Below, in pieces: positions 18,230-27,212 of a stretch of 64,000 nucleotides of DNA. The notes below the pieces were generated by a model that was not told the DNA's origin, searched no databases, and saw only the letters and a list, made by a program, of their open reading frames with translations. The translations under genes were made by a program, and so were the position numbers. The DNA lies in the NCBI RefSeq assembly GCF_014243445.1, contig NZ_JACLQD010000001.1:1116001-1180000 (forward strand). The letters are read 5' to 3'. This DNA comes from Paragemmobacter straminiformis. GTDB taxonomy: Bacteria; Pseudomonadota; Alphaproteobacteria; Rhodobacterales; Rhodobacteraceae. Numbering within the stretch: position 1 is the stretch's first letter; the number at the start of each line of letters is the position of its first letter.

Positions 18230-18245
18230 GCTTCCTTCGGGAAGC
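18230..18245 (+). terminator. possible hairpin after tRNA-Val
   Basis: GCTTCC and GGAAGC enclose a TTCG tetraloop 8 nt after the tRNA. The following bases are TTATG, not a proper T-run, so this may be a weak terminator or a processing site between the tRNA and rpmJ. Confidence 0.35.
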
Positions 18246-18292
18246 TTATGACGGATTTCAAGGCGCTGCGCGCCGCGAATGGGAGAAGAACG

Positions 18293-18418
18293 ATGAAGGT
18301 TGCGAACTCGCTCCGCTCGCTCAAGACGCGTCATCGCGATTGCCAGGTCGTGCGCCGCAAGGGCCGCGTCTATGTGATCAACAAGACGCAAAAGCGCTAC
18401 AAGGCCCGTCAGGGCTGA
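18293..18418 (+). CDS. rpmJ: 50S ribosomal protein L36
   Basis: 41 residues, [18 protein letters not shown] at the start and [11 protein letters not shown] at the end, matching the alphaproteobacterial L36. Only one of the classical zinc-binding Cys residues remains (Cys17), as in the zinc-free (C-minus) form. It is a component of the large ribosomal subunit. ATG 18293 follows GGGAGAAGAACG. A strong terminator follows 25 nt after the stop, so it is monocistronic or read with the upstream tRNA. Confidence 0.95.
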   Translation: MKVANSLRSLKTRHRDCQVVRRKGRVYVINKTQKRYKARQG

Positions 18419-18443
18419 GCGCTGTCAGAAGCGAACGATGCAG

Positions 18444-18473
18444 GGCCGTCCTTCGGGGCGGCCTTTTGCTTTT
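18444..18473 (+). terminator. rho-independent terminator after rpmJ
   Basis: GGCCGTCC pairs with GGGCGGCC (one T-G pair) around a TTCG tetraloop, followed by TTTTGCTTTT. Confidence 0.9.
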
Positions 18474-18650
18474 GCGGCGGCGGCAGGGATTCGGGCGAAC
18501 CCCGATTCGGTTTTGGGACCGATGGGCGATCTTTCCCGCAAGGAACCGGGCCGCGGTGCGGGGCGCGCGCGCTGTCAGGTGCCGGAAACCGCTGTTGCGG
18601 CCATCTCGGGGCGGGCCTAGGCTTGGGCCGTCATCCAGAAGGGTCTTGCC

Positions 18651-19256
18651 ATGCGCCTCTACCACTCGCCGACCTCACCCTATGTTCGCAAGGTCATGGT
18701 GCTTCTGCACGAGACCGGAATGCTGGATCAGGTCACGCTTGTGTCAAAGGCGGGCTCGCCCATCGATTCCGCGAACGCTCCTCTCGAGGCGAATCCGTTG
18801 GGCAAGGTTCCCGCGCTTGAACGCCCCGACGGCCCCGCGCTTTACGACAGCCGCGTCATCTGCCGATATCTCGACGATCTGGCAGGTTCGAACCTGTATG
18901 GCGCAGGGCCCGCGCTTTGGGATGTGCTGACGATAGAGGCCACGGCAGACGGCATCCTCGATGCCGCGCTGCTGATGGTGTATGAATGGCGGCTGCGTCC
19001 GGAAGAGCACCGTTACGATCCGTGGGTCGAGGGGCAGTGGGCCAAGGTGGACCGGGCGCTCGATACGCTCGAGACACGCTGGATGGCGGAACTTGTGGGC
19101 CCGCTCGACATGGGGCAGATCGCCGTGGCTTGCGCGCTGGGGTATGTCGACTTTCGCCACGACGCCCGTGGCTGGCGCGATACGCGGCCGCATCTGGCGG
19201 ACTGGTATGGCGATTTTGCCAAGCGCCCGTCGATGATCGCGACGCAGCCCGCCTGA
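18651..19256 (+). CDS. glutathione S-transferase family protein
   Basis: 201 residues. The N-terminal thioredoxin-like domain begins MRLYHSPTSPYVRKV and has NPLGKVPAL with the conserved cis-Pro and DSRVICRYLD with the glutathione-binding residues. The C-terminal helical domain follows. The substrate is unknown. It is directly followed, 2 nt later, by a LysE-type exporter gene on the same strand, so the two may act on or export related compounds. Confidence 0.88.
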   Translation: MRLYHSPTSPYVRKVMVLLHETGMLDQVTLVSKAGSPIDSANAPLEANPLGKVPALERPDGPALYDSRVICRYLDDLAGSNLYGAGPALWDVLTIEATADGILDAALLMVYEWRLRPEEHRYDPWVEGQWAKVDRALDTLETRWMAELVGPLDMGQIAVACALGYVDFRHDARGWRDTRPHLADWYGDFAKRPSMIATQPA

Positions 19257-19258
19257 GC

Positions 19259-19894
19259 ATGCTGCCGTGGCATGACTTCGTGACGGTCTGGGCCTTTCTG
19301 GCTGCCAACATCGCCTCGCCGGGGCCGAATGTGCTGAACACCATCGCATTGGCGATGGGGTCGGGCCGGGCGGCGGGATTCGGCTCGGCGGCAGGGGTGG
19401 GGCTTGGCATCGGGTTGTGGTGCGTTTCGATGACCCTGGGTGTTGCCGCCGTGCTGACCATGGTTCCGGGGGCGGCGCTGGCGCTGACGCTGGCGGCGAC
19501 GGGTCTGCTGCTCTGGTTTGCGTCACGCTATGCCCGCGCGGCGTGGCAGGGGTTTCGCCGGAACGGAATGGCCGCGCCGACCGGCAAGGATGGCGCGGGA
19601 TTCGCCACGGGTTTCCTCCGCTCGCTTGCCGTGAACGCGCTGAACCCCAAGGCGCTGACCAGCTGGCTTGCGGTTCTGGCGATGTTTCCGACGGCCCGCG
19701 CCACGGGTGCCGATATCGCGCTGCTTTGCGCCGGTGCCTGCCTGCTGTCGTTCAGCCTGCATGGCGCCTATACGCTTGCCTTCTCGACCCCGGTCGCCTT
19801 GCGCGTCTATCTCAGGGCGGGATGGCTGCTTCAGGCGACGGCGGCGGTCATGTTTACCGGTTTTGCCCTGCGGCTCGCGCTTAGCTTGACCTGA
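19259..19894 (+). CDS. LysE-family translocator
   Basis: 211 residues with about five or six membrane helices. The LysE/RhtB signature SPGPNVLNTIALAMGSG lies near residue 20, and NPKALTSWLAVLAMFP near the middle. Members export amino acids or homoserine lactones; the substrate here is not known. ATG 19259 is chosen because the membrane protein starts there; the frame is open upstream inside the GST gene. Its 3' end overlaps the convergent PAP2 gene by 14 nt. Confidence 0.87.
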   Translation: MLPWHDFVTVWAFLAANIASPGPNVLNTIALAMGSGRAAGFGSAAGVGLGIGLWCVSMTLGVAAVLTMVPGAALALTLAATGLLLWFASRYARAAWQGFRRNGMAAPTGKDGAGFATGFLRSLAVNALNPKALTSWLAVLAMFPTARATGADIALLCAGACLLSFSLHGAYTLAFSTPVALRVYLRAGWLLQATAAVMFTGFALRLALSLT

Positions 19895-20480
19895 AGATCT
19901 TGCGGAAGGGCGCGGCGATCCAGCCCTGCACGCGACGCAAGCCCTGCACGACAGCGGTGCGCGCGCGAGACGGGCGCCGCAGGGCGCGGTCACCGATCCA
20001 GCCATAAAGCGCGCCGGCCAGAACCTGCCAGATGTTGTGCTTGTCGGCCTCGATCCGCGAGGCCCCGACGAATCCGGCGGACAGGATCACGGCACCCTGC
20101 ACCCAGGGGTTGCCCGTCACACATTCATGCACCAGCGCAGAGGCCCCGTAGACCGCAGCCGAGGTATGTCCCGACGGGAACCCCTGATCCCCGCCATTGG
20201 GGCGAATGTTGATCGCGGCCTGCCCCAAACCGTGTTTCGTGCCATGCGTGGCAATCCATGATGCGGCAAAGCGCACGGCGTATTCGGTGGCCTTGCCATT
20301 CACCGCAGAACAGCCCCAGCCGATCATGGGCAGCGCCACCTGCAACTGGTCGCCGATCCGCTCGGGCAGCGATTTGCGGGATGCTGGCGCCATCAGCACC
20401 CCAAGCACCGTGAGGGCCAGCAAACCCGCCACGATTCCCTGCCGCCAGCGCGACAGACCTGTCCGAACCTTTGCCCACAT
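19881..20480 (-). CDS. PAP2-superfamily phosphatase-like membrane protein
   Basis: 199 residues, with an N-terminal hydrophobic helix (about 15-32) and further hydrophobic stretches. The central PAP2 motif FPSGHTSAA is intact, but the others deviate: IRPNGGD lacks the Lys at the usual spacing before RP, and the third motif reads SRIEADKHNIWQ, with Gln where the family has Asp. Such enzymes remove phosphate from lipids such as undecaprenyl-PP or lipid A. Activity is therefore doubtful though the fold is clear. Confidence 0.78.
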   Translation of the reverse strand: MWAKVRTGLSRWRQGIVAGLLALTVLGVLMAPASRKSLPERIGDQLQVALPMIGWGCSAVNGKATEYAVRFAASWIATHGTKHGLGQAAINIRPNGGDQGFPSGHTSAAVYGASALVHECVTGNPWVQGAVILSAGFVGASRIEADKHNIWQVLAGALYGWIGDRALRRPSRARTAVVQGLRRVQGWIAAPFRKIFRSS

Positions 20481-20837
20481 GGACGACCACCCTGCCTTGA
20501 ACTTGCGCGTCTATAGCCCGTTGCCCGCAGCTTCGCTACGACTTGTCGCAGGGTCTGGAAAGCCCGGAAAACAAAGCCACTCTTACGCGGCAGGCGCCTT
20601 GTGCGCGCTGCGACGGGCCGGTGATGCCCGCCAAAGCTGCAAAAGGCGCACAGGAAAACCACAGGCCGCGCAAATCCTGCGCCGGATTGGCCCAAATGCC
20701 CCTGCTGCGCCCGTTTGTCCGCTGGACGAAGGAGCGCAGCTTGGCTAAAAGCCGCCCGGCAAGGCTGCGGGCGACCGTGGCCCTAACGGCTTATGGGGCG
20801 CGGGCGGAACCCGCGTTCTTGAAAGGGAGAAATTCTC
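20481..20837 (+). other. intergenic region upstream of petABC
   Basis: 357 nt without a gene, between the divergent PAP2 and petA starts. No convincing coding frame or consensus promoter was seen. A hairpin CGCGGG-CGGAA-CCCGCG (20799-20815) lies 22 nt before the petA start, and the petA ribosome site (GGGAG) sits inside the dyad GAGAAATTCTC (20827-20837) that abuts the GTG start. Confidence 0.5.
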
Positions 20838-21401
20838 GTGTCCCACGCAGACGACACCACAGGCGCCGGCACCCGCCGTGACTTCCTGTACTACGCCACG
20901 GCAGGGGCCGGAGCTGTCGCCACCGGCGCAGCCGTCTGGCCGCTGGTCAACCAGATGAACCCCTCGGCCGACGTTCAGGCGCTCGCCTCGATCTTCGTCG
21001 ATGTTTCGGGGGTCGAGACCGGAACGCAGCTGACGGTCAAATGGCTTGGCAAGCCGGTCTTCATCCGCCGCCGGACGCAGGAAGACATCGACGGGGCGCG
21101 CGCTGTCGCGCTGACCGATCTGGTCGATCCGAACGGCGAGAACGCGAACAAGCCGAACGCCGATGCCGCCGACGAGAACCGCACGCTCGACGAAGCGGGC
21201 GAATGGCTGGTGATGATGGGCGTTTGCACCCACCTCGGCTGTGTGCCGCTGGGTGACGCGGGCGATTTCGGCGGCTGGTTCTGCCCCTGCCACGGTTCGC
21301 ACTACGATGCCGCCGGACGCATCCGCAAAGGCCCCGCCCCGCGCAACCTGCCGGTGCCGGTCGCCGCGTTCACCGACGAAACCACGATCAAGCTCGGGTA
21401 A
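20838..21401 (+). CDS. petA: ubiquinol-cytochrome c reductase iron-sulfur subunit (Rieske protein)
   Basis: 187 residues. The N-terminus has a Tat-type TRRDFLYY motif and a single membrane helix. The two cluster-binding boxes are CTHLGC (Cys130, His132) and CPCHGS (Cys149, His152), with Cys135 and Cys151 for the disulfide. It carries the 2Fe-2S cluster of the bc1 complex that takes the first electron from ubiquinol. The start is GTG after GGGAG. First gene of petABC. Confidence 0.97.
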   Translation: MSHADDTTGAGTRRDFLYYATAGAGAVATGAAVWPLVNQMNPSADVQALASIFVDVSGVETGTQLTVKWLGKPVFIRRRTQEDIDGARAVALTDLVDPNGENANKPNADAADENRTLDEAGEWLVMMGVCTHLGCVPLGDAGDFGGWFCPCHGSHYDAAGRIRKGPAPRNLPVPVAAFTDETTIKLG

Positions 21402-21412
21402 GGAAACAACAG

Positions 21413-22732
21413 ATGGCCGGAATTCCGCACGACCATTACGAGCCGAAAAGCTCTGGCGAGCAGTGGCTGCACAAGCGCCTACCCATCGTCGGGCTGCTCT
21501 ATGACACCATCATGATCCCCACGCCCAAGAACCTGAACTGGATGTGGATCTGGGGAATCGTCCTGACCTTCTGCCTTGCGCTGCAAATCATCACCGGCAT
21601 CGTGCTGGTCATGCATTACACGCCGCACGTCGACCTTGCCTTCGCTTCGGTCGAGCACATCATGCGCGACGTGAACGGCGGCTATATGATCCGCTACTTC
21701 CACGCGAACGGCGCCTCGCTGTTCTTCGTGGCGGTGTATCTGCATATTTTCCGTGGTCTCTACTACGGAAGCTACAAGGCTCCGCGCGAAATCACCTGGA
21801 TCATCGGCATGCTGATCTATCTGGCGATGATGGGCACGGCCTTCATGGGCTACGTTCTGCCCTGGGGCCAGATGTCCTTCTGGGGTGCGACGGTGATCAC
21901 CGGCCTGTTCGGCGCCATCCCCGGCATCGGGCCGAGCATCCAGACCTGGCTTCTGGGCGGCCCTGCCGTGGACAACGCCACGCTGAACCGCTTCTTCTCG
22001 CTGCACTATCTGCTTCCCTTCGTGATCGCCGGCCTTGTCGCCGTTCACATCTGGGCGTTCCACACCACGGGCAACAACAACCCGACCGGTGTCGAAGTGC
22101 GCCGCGGGTCCAAGGAAGAAGCCGCCAAGGACACGCTGCCCTTCTGGCCCTACTTCGTGATCAAGGACCTGTTTGCCCTGGTCGTGGTGCTGGTGGTGTT
22201 CTTCGCCATCGTCAGCTTCATGCCGAACTACCTTGGCCACCCCGACAACTACATCGAGGCGAACCCGCTGGCGACGCCCGCGCATATCGTGCCGGAATGG
22301 TACTTCCTGCCCTTCTACGCGATCCTTCGCGCCTTCACCGCCGACGTTCTGGTGGTGCAGATCGCAAGTTTTGTCACCGGTGGCATCGTCGACGCCAAGT
22401 TCTTCGGTGTGCTGGCCATGTTCGGCGCGATTGCCGTCATGGCGCTGGCGCCTTGGCTTGACACCTCGTCGGTGCGGTCGGGCCGCTATCGCCCGATGTT
22501 CAAGTGGTGGTTCGCCCTGCTGGCCATCGACTTCGTGGTGCTGATGTGGGTCGGCAGCCAGACGCCCTCGCCGTTCACGGCATGGGTTTCGCTGATCGCT
22601 TCCTACTACTGGTTCGCCTATTTCCTGATCATCCTGCCGCTGCTCGGTGTCATCGAGAAACCGCTGCCGCAGCCTGCGACGATCGAGGATGACTTCAACG
22701 CCCACTACGGCAAAGCCCATCCGGCCGAGTGA
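21413..22732 (+). CDS. petB: cytochrome b of the bc1 complex
   Basis: 439 residues with eight membrane helices. Heme-ligand histidines lie in helices B and D (IVLVMHY with [11 protein letters not shown], and LHYLLPF with VHIWAFH), and the quinol-oxidation loop motif PEWY is present. It holds both b hemes and the Qo and Qi sites. It starts 11 nt after petA, with petC following closely, so the three form one operon. Confidence 0.98.
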   Translation: MAGIPHDHYEPKSSGEQWLHKRLPIVGLLYDTIMIPTPKNLNWMWIWGIVLTFCLALQIITGIVLVMHYTPHVDLAFASVEHIMRDVNGGYMIRYFHANGASLFFVAVYLHIFRGLYYGSYKAPREITWIIGMLIYLAMMGTAFMGYVLPWGQMSFWGATVITGLFGAIPGIGPSIQTWLLGGPAVDNATLNRFFSLHYLLPFVIAGLVAVHIWAFHTTGNNNPTGVEVRRGSKEEAAKDTLPFWPYFVIKDLFALVVVLVVFFAIVSFMPNYLGHPDNYIEANPLATPAHIVPEWYFLPFYAILRAFTADVLVVQIASFVTGGIVDAKFFGVLAMFGAIAVMALAPWLDTSSVRSGRYRPMFKWWFALLAIDFVVLMWVGSQTPSPFTAWVSLIASYYWFAYFLIILPLLGVIEKPLPQPATIEDDFNAHYGKAHPAE

Positions 22733-22749
22733 GAAAGGAACTGACTGAC

Positions 22750-23571
22750 ATGTTCAGGAAAATCGCACTCAGCGCGGTCACCGCAGCGACCCTCGTGGTC
22801 GCTGGCACCGCCAGCTTTGCTGCCGAAGGCACGGCGCATATCGAAGATGTGGCCTTCCCCTTCGAAGGCCCCTTCGGAACCTTTGACCGCAACCAGCTTC
22901 AGCGCGGGTTGCAGGTCTACACCGAGGTTTGCTCGGCCTGTCACGGGCTCAAGTTCGTTCCCATCCGCACCCTTGCGGACGAGGGCGGGCCGCAGCTGCC
23001 CGAGGATCAGGTCCGCGCCTATGCCGCAGGCCTTTCGGTGAACGACGAGGCATCGAACCCGAAGCTGATCGATCCGGAAACCGGATCGGCCCGCACGCTG
23101 GTTCCGGCCGACAACTTCCCCGCCAACCATGCGGCAGGCGCACCCGACCTTTCGTTGATGGCAAAGGCACGCGCCGGTTTCCACGGCCCCTATGGCCTTG
23201 GCATCAACCAGCTGTTCCGTGGCATCGGCGGGCCGGAGTATATCCACGCCATCCTGACCGGCTACACCGGCGAGGAAAAGGAAGAAGCGGGTTCGGTCTT
23301 TTACGAGAACCACGCCTTCTCGACCGGCTGGATCAAGATGCCGCCTCCGCTGTCGGACGATCAGGTGACCTATGCCGACGGCACGCCGGCCACGCTGGAC
23401 CAGATGTCGATGGATGTCGCATCCTTCCTGATGTGGACCGCCGAGCCGCATATGATGAACCGCAAGGAAACCGGCTTCAAAGCCGTGATCTTCCTGATCA
23501 TCTTCGGCTCGCTGCTCTATCTGACGAACAAGCGCATCTGGGCTGGCGTCAAAGGCAAGAAGCTGGCCTGA
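22750..23571 (+). CDS. petC: cytochrome c1
   Basis: 273 residues from ATG 22750 (AAAGGA upstream); a GTG at 22729 is an alternative. A Sec signal peptide (to about residue 25, ASFA) exports the heme domain to the periplasm; the heme motif is CSACH (Cys61-His65). The C-terminus has the anchoring helix ([13 protein letters not shown]). It passes electrons from the Rieske protein to a soluble or membrane cytochrome c. A strong terminator closes the operon. Confidence 0.97.
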   Translation: MFRKIALSAVTAATLVVAGTASFAAEGTAHIEDVAFPFEGPFGTFDRNQLQRGLQVYTEVCSACHGLKFVPIRTLADEGGPQLPEDQVRAYAAGLSVNDEASNPKLIDPETGSARTLVPADNFPANHAAGAPDLSLMAKARAGFHGPYGLGINQLFRGIGGPEYIHAILTGYTGEEKEEAGSVFYENHAFSTGWIKMPPPLSDDQVTYADGTPATLDQMSMDVASFLMWTAEPHMMNRKETGFKAVIFLIIFGSLLYLTNKRIWAGVKGKKLA

Positions 23572-23594
23572 GCTGCACCCGCAGATTGAAACGG

Positions 23595-23626
23595 AAAACC
23601 CCGCCACCGTGCGGGGTTTTTCTTTT
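23595..23626 (+). terminator. rho-independent terminator after petABC
   Basis: CCCCGC and GCGGGG enclose CACCGT, with an upstream A-run and TTTTTCTTTT downstream. Confidence 0.92.
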
Positions 23627-23756
23627 GGAAGCGCCGTTTTCTGCAAGCCCCCCCGCAGGCCATGCGCGGGGCGCGCGATCCGCTAGCAGGTCAGCCAGTC
23701 ACAGGTTGCTGGCCGCGCCAGATGGCCCAAGGACGGTTTCGGCCCGTGCGAAAGAC

Positions 23757-24449
23757 CTAGCCGAGGTAGTCGGACAGCGCCTTGGGCGGATGGGCGAACA
23801 GCGCCGCCGTATCGCAGGGGGGGTGGGCGACACCGTCGGCCACCAGAACGGTTTGCCCGGCAAAGCCCTGTGCGTCTTTCGGGTCATGCGTGACCATCAG
23901 CACGGTCGCCCCCGTTTCGGCGGCAACCTCACCGACCAGCCCGAGCATATCCTGTTTGAGAGCCGGGCCCAGGGCGGCAAAAGGCTCGTCCAGCAAAAGC
24001 AGGGGCCGCGCCCGCAGCAACGCCCGCGCCAAGGCCGCCCGCCCCGCCTGACCGCCCGAAAGCTGTGCGGGCCGCCGCGCGCCAAGCCCCGCAAGACCGG
24101 TGCGGTCAAGCGCCCTTGCGATCTGTTCCCGTTGCGTGACCGTGGGCCGCATCGAGGGCGAAAGGCCGAGGGCAAGGTTCTGCGCAATGGTGAGGTGGGG
24201 AAAGAGGTTCTGGTCCTGAAACAGGATCGTCAAAGGCCGCTCGCCCGGCGGCAGCGGAACAAGGTCTGCACCCTGCCAGAGGATGCGCCCGGACGCTGAC
24301 GCAACGAAACCGGCGATGGCGTTCAGCAAGGTCGACTTTCCCGCGCCCGATGGCCCGATGATGGCCACCCGCGCGCCTTGGGGAATGCTCCAGTCGGCGT
24401 ATAGCCGGAAATCGGCTTCGGTCAGAACGACCCGTTCAAGGTGCAGCAC
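23757..24449 (-). CDS. thiQ: thiamine ABC transporter ATP-binding protein
   Basis: 230 residues. Walker A is GPSGAGKST, the Q-loop is FQDQNLF, the signature is LSGGQAGR, and Walker B is LLLLDEPFAALGP; the H-loop His follows in THDP. It powers uptake of thiamine and thiamine phosphates. The 5' end overlaps thiP by 14 nt. The identity rests on the family plus the position behind thiB and a TPP riboswitch. Confidence 0.93.
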   Translation of the reverse strand: MLHLERVVLTEADFRLYADWSIPQGARVAIIGPSGAGKSTLLNAIAGFVASASGRILWQGADLVPLPPGERPLTILFQDQNLFPHLTIAQNLALGLSPSMRPTVTQREQIARALDRTGLAGLGARRPAQLSGGQAGRAALARALLRARPLLLLDEPFAALGPALKQDMLGLVGEVAAETGATVLMVTHDPKDAQGFAGQTVLVADGVAHPPCDTAALFAHPPKALSDYLG

Positions 24450-25992
24450 GGCGGCCTATCCCATCGAAAAGCGCAAAGAGCGCGAAACTTGCCGCCACAA
24501 GGACCAATGCCGCCCCTGCCGCCGCCTCCATCCGGTATGCGCCCATGAGGCGATGTACGTAAAGCGGCAGGGTCGCGCCGCTTTCCCCCGCAAAGAGCGT
24601 GATGACCCCAAGATCGCCCATCGAAAGCGCGGCTGCCACGCCCGCACCGAAACCCAAGGGGCGGGCAAGCCTTGGCAGGGTAATCCAGCGCAGCCGCGCC
24701 ACACCGCGCAGGGCCAGCGAGTCTGAAAGGCGCCCGTAATCGGCGCAAAGCGCCCGCGCCTCGGGCAGAAGCAGCCGATAGGCATAGGGCAGAGAGAGCA
24801 GGGCATTCACCAGAACCGTTACGGGCAGGGCGATGTCTTCTGGCCGCACCAAGGACCGCAAGGTCAGAAACAGCCCGGTTCCGAGAACCAGCCCCGACAC
24901 CGCCAAGGGCAGCACCGCCACCGCGTCGAAAAGGCGCGCTCCGCTTGCGCGGCGCGCCACGGCAAGGGACAGGATAAGCGCCGCACCCGATGTCACCACG
25001 GTCGAAGCCAGCGCAACCGATATCGACCGAAGCAGGGCCATGCCCAGACCTTGGGGAAGATCGGACAAGCCCGGCACACCCCGCACCACCACGGCGCCCA
25101 GTGGCAGCAGCAGGAAAGCCGCCGCCAAGGTGATTGCCAGCGCATCAACCGCCCGCCGCCACCCTTTGGGTGCTGCAAGGTCCATCTGCCGCCCCAATCC
25201 CGCACCGAAACCCGCCGACGTCAGCGCGACCCAGCCCAAGGCGACCGCTCCTGCACCAAGGGCGAACTGGATCAGCGCCAATGTGGCCGCCCTTGCAGGG
25301 TCATAGTCGAAGCGCAGGGCCTGATAGATCGCAAGCTCAACCGTTGTCGCACCGGGACCGCCGCCCAGAGTGAGTGCCACCGCAAAGCTGGCAAGGCAGA
25401 TGGTGAATATCACCACGGCCGCCCCCGGCAGGACCGCCCTTAGCATCGGCACTTCGAGATGCCGGAACATCGCGCCTTGCGGCATGCCGAGCGAGGCGGC
25501 AAGGCGGAACCTTTCCGCCGGAATCGCCTGCCAGCCCATCAGGAGCATCCGTGTGGCAAGCGGCAGGTTCAGGAACACATGCGCCAGCACGACCCCGTGC
25601 AACCCGTAGACCGAAAGGCGCGGCAGGCCAGTCAGCGAAAGGGCATCGTTCACCAGTCCGCCACGTCCGAATACCGCAAGCAGCCCCAGCACCGCCACGA
25701 TCACCGGCAAAAGGAACGGGGCACCCATGAGCGAAATCAGCAGGCCCCGCCCCGCAAACCGGCGCCGTGCCAAGGCCCGCGCCACGGGCACGGCAAGAAG
25801 GCATGACAGTGACGCCGACAGCCCCGCCTGCAAGACCGTAAAGCGCAGGGCCGACCAGTCCGCAGGTGTCGGGCGCAGGCTTCCCGCCCCCTTCCCGACG
25901 ACGACGGCCATCCCCAAGGTCAGCGTCACGACAAGGGCGGCGATTGCCGCCGCCCCCGGCGCGCGCCTTACTTCGCCAGCGCGGCTTGCCAT
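24436..25992 (-). CDS. thiP: thiamine ABC transporter permease
   Basis: 518 residues with about twelve membrane helices in two fused permease halves, as usual for ThiP (the FbpB-like type). The EAA-type loops are visible near AASLGMPQGAMFRHLEVPML and LALRGVARLRWITLPRL. It forms the channel of the ThiBPQ uptake system. It overlaps thiB by 25 nt and thiQ by 14 nt, so translation is coupled. Confidence 0.94.
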   Translation of the reverse strand: MASRAGEVRRAPGAAAIAALVVTLTLGMAVVVGKGAGSLRPTPADWSALRFTVLQAGLSASLSCLLAVPVARALARRRFAGRGLLISLMGAPFLLPVIVAVLGLLAVFGRGGLVNDALSLTGLPRLSVYGLHGVVLAHVFLNLPLATRMLLMGWQAIPAERFRLAASLGMPQGAMFRHLEVPMLRAVLPGAAVVIFTICLASFAVALTLGGGPGATTVELAIYQALRFDYDPARAATLALIQFALGAGAVALGWVALTSAGFGAGLGRQMDLAAPKGWRRAVDALAITLAAAFLLLPLGAVVVRGVPGLSDLPQGLGMALLRSISVALASTVVTSGAALILSLAVARRASGARLFDAVAVLPLAVSGLVLGTGLFLTLRSLVRPEDIALPVTVLVNALLSLPYAYRLLLPEARALCADYGRLSDSLALRGVARLRWITLPRLARPLGFGAGVAAALSMGDLGVITLFAGESGATLPLYVHRLMGAYRMEAAAGAALVLVAASFALFALFDGIGRRAAP

Positions 25993-26951
25993 TCGGCCAA
26001 TGCGCCGTCGCGCGCGGCTGCCGCTTCCTCTGCCGTCATGAGCAGCGACTTGGCGGGGCGGAAGCGGTCGAACCCTTCGGGCAGCCCAGCCGAGGGCGTC
26101 ACGGCGGGATACATCCAGTTCGTCGTCGGAATGGTTGACTGGAAAGCGTCCGAACCGATGAAGGCAAGGAACTTGTCCGCAAGGTCCGGCTGGTCGGTCG
26201 CGGCGAGCTTTCCGGCAACTTCGACCTGCATGTAATGTCCTTCCTCGAACACCGCCGCCGCCTTGCTGTCATCGCTTTCCGCAATCAGGTGATAGGCGGG
26301 CGAGGTGGTATAGGACAGAACCATGTCGGCCTCGCCCTCGGTGAACAGGCCATAGGCCTCGGACCAGCCGGGGGTGACGGTCACGATATTGTCGGCCAAA
26401 GCCGCCCAGACATCCTTGGCCTTGTCGCCATATGCGGCCTTGACCCAAAGCAGCAGGCCCAGACCGGGGGTCGAGGAACGCGGGTCCTCGATCACGATCT
26501 TCAGATCAGAAGCGCCGAGTTCCTCGAAGGTCTTGGGCACGTTTGTGACCTTGGTCTTGTCATAGACCATCGCGAACCAGCCCCAGTCATAGGGCACGAA
26601 ATCCGCATCGGAATAGGTCACGGGCAGATCGTTGGCCCATGTCTGCCCGTGCGCCGCGAACAGCCCCGTCGCGCGTGCCGATGCCGTCAGGCTTGTGTCG
26701 ATACCAAGGACGACATCGGCTTCCGATGTCTTGCCCTCCATCTGGACGCGGCCCAGCAGGGCTGCGCCATCGCCCGCCGGCACGAATTTCAGATCGCAGC
26801 CGCAGGTCGCCTCGAAGGCCTTTTCCACCGCCGGGCCGGGGCCCCATTCGGCGACGAAGCTGTCATAGGTCAGCACAGTCAGCACAGGAGTTTCGGCCGC
26901 CGCCATGCTGGCAACGGTGGCAAAACCCAGCGCAAGGATCGAAGTTTTCAT
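25968..26951 (-). CDS. thiB: thiamine substrate-binding periplasmic protein
   Basis: 327 residues. A signal peptide (to about MAAAE) is followed by the ThiB/TbpA pattern: VLTYDSFVAEWGPG, FVPAGDGAALLGR, VVLGIDTSL and PYDWGWFAMVYD. It captures thiamine, TMP or TPP for the ThiPQ transporter. GGAGGA lies 5 nt before ATG 26951 and is part of a hairpin that can hide it, downstream of a TPP riboswitch, so low vitamin levels should raise expression. Confidence 0.94.
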   Translation of the reverse strand: MKTSILALGFATVASMAAAETPVLTVLTYDSFVAEWGPGPAVEKAFEATCGCDLKFVPAGDGAALLGRVQMEGKTSEADVVLGIDTSLTASARATGLFAAHGQTWANDLPVTYSDADFVPYDWGWFAMVYDKTKVTNVPKTFEELGASDLKIVIEDPRSSTPGLGLLLWVKAAYGDKAKDVWAALADNIVTVTPGWSEAYGLFTEGEADMVLSYTTSPAYHLIAESDDSKAAAVFEEGHYMQVEVAGKLAATDQPDLADKFLAFIGSDAFQSTIPTTNWMYPAVTPSAGLPEGFDRFRPAKSLLMTAEEAAAARDGALAEWQAALAK

Positions 26952-26954
26952 ATC

Positions 26955-26992
26955 TTCCTCCAATTGCGACGGGACAGGTCGGGCTTGGAGAA
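26955..26992 (-). promoter_or_regulatory. hairpin that can mask the thiB ribosome site
   Basis: In the minus-strand RNA, TTCTCCAA (26992-26985) can pair with TTGGAGGAA (26963-26955), which contains the thiB Shine-Dalgarno sequence. This fits the translation-blocking mode common for TPP switches in Gram-negative bacteria: ligand binding would let the hairpin form. Confidence 0.65.
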
Positions 26993-26998
26993 TTCCAT

Positions 26999-27080
26999 GC
27001 ACCTTCCCTCCGCCGGTATGATCCGGTTCAGGTTCAACGGGTCCGCTTTCGCATCTCAGCCACTGGGGCACCCCGAGGTA
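26999..27080 (-). promoter_or_regulatory. TPP (THI-box) riboswitch
   Basis: Read on the minus strand, the conserved core parts appear in order: CTCGGGGTGCC, GGCTGAGAT, ACCCGTTGAACCTGA, ATCATACCGGCGGAGGGAA. These are the hallmark TPP aptamer segments. It lies directly upstream of thiB and should repress thiBPQ when thiamine pyrophosphate is plentiful. Confidence 0.96.
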
Positions 27081-27212
27081 AGGCGCAAAATAGGCCATCG
27101 CCCGCCAGACGCAAGGGGGGAGAGAGGGTTCGGGGCTTGGCCAATGAACCAACATGTTGTCCCGCCGCACGCTTTCGCCTAAAGCAAACAGCGCAGAACA
27201 GGGGCGGCCTTC

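Noticed and set aside
20543-20881. Small plus-strand frame in the gap before petA
   Set aside because: Arg/Pro-rich translation without motifs, no ribosome site at its start, and it runs into petA in another frame.
21479-22720. Long minus-strand open frame opposite petB
   Set aside because: His/Asp/Gly-rich translation is the mirror of a membrane protein gene; petB is certain.
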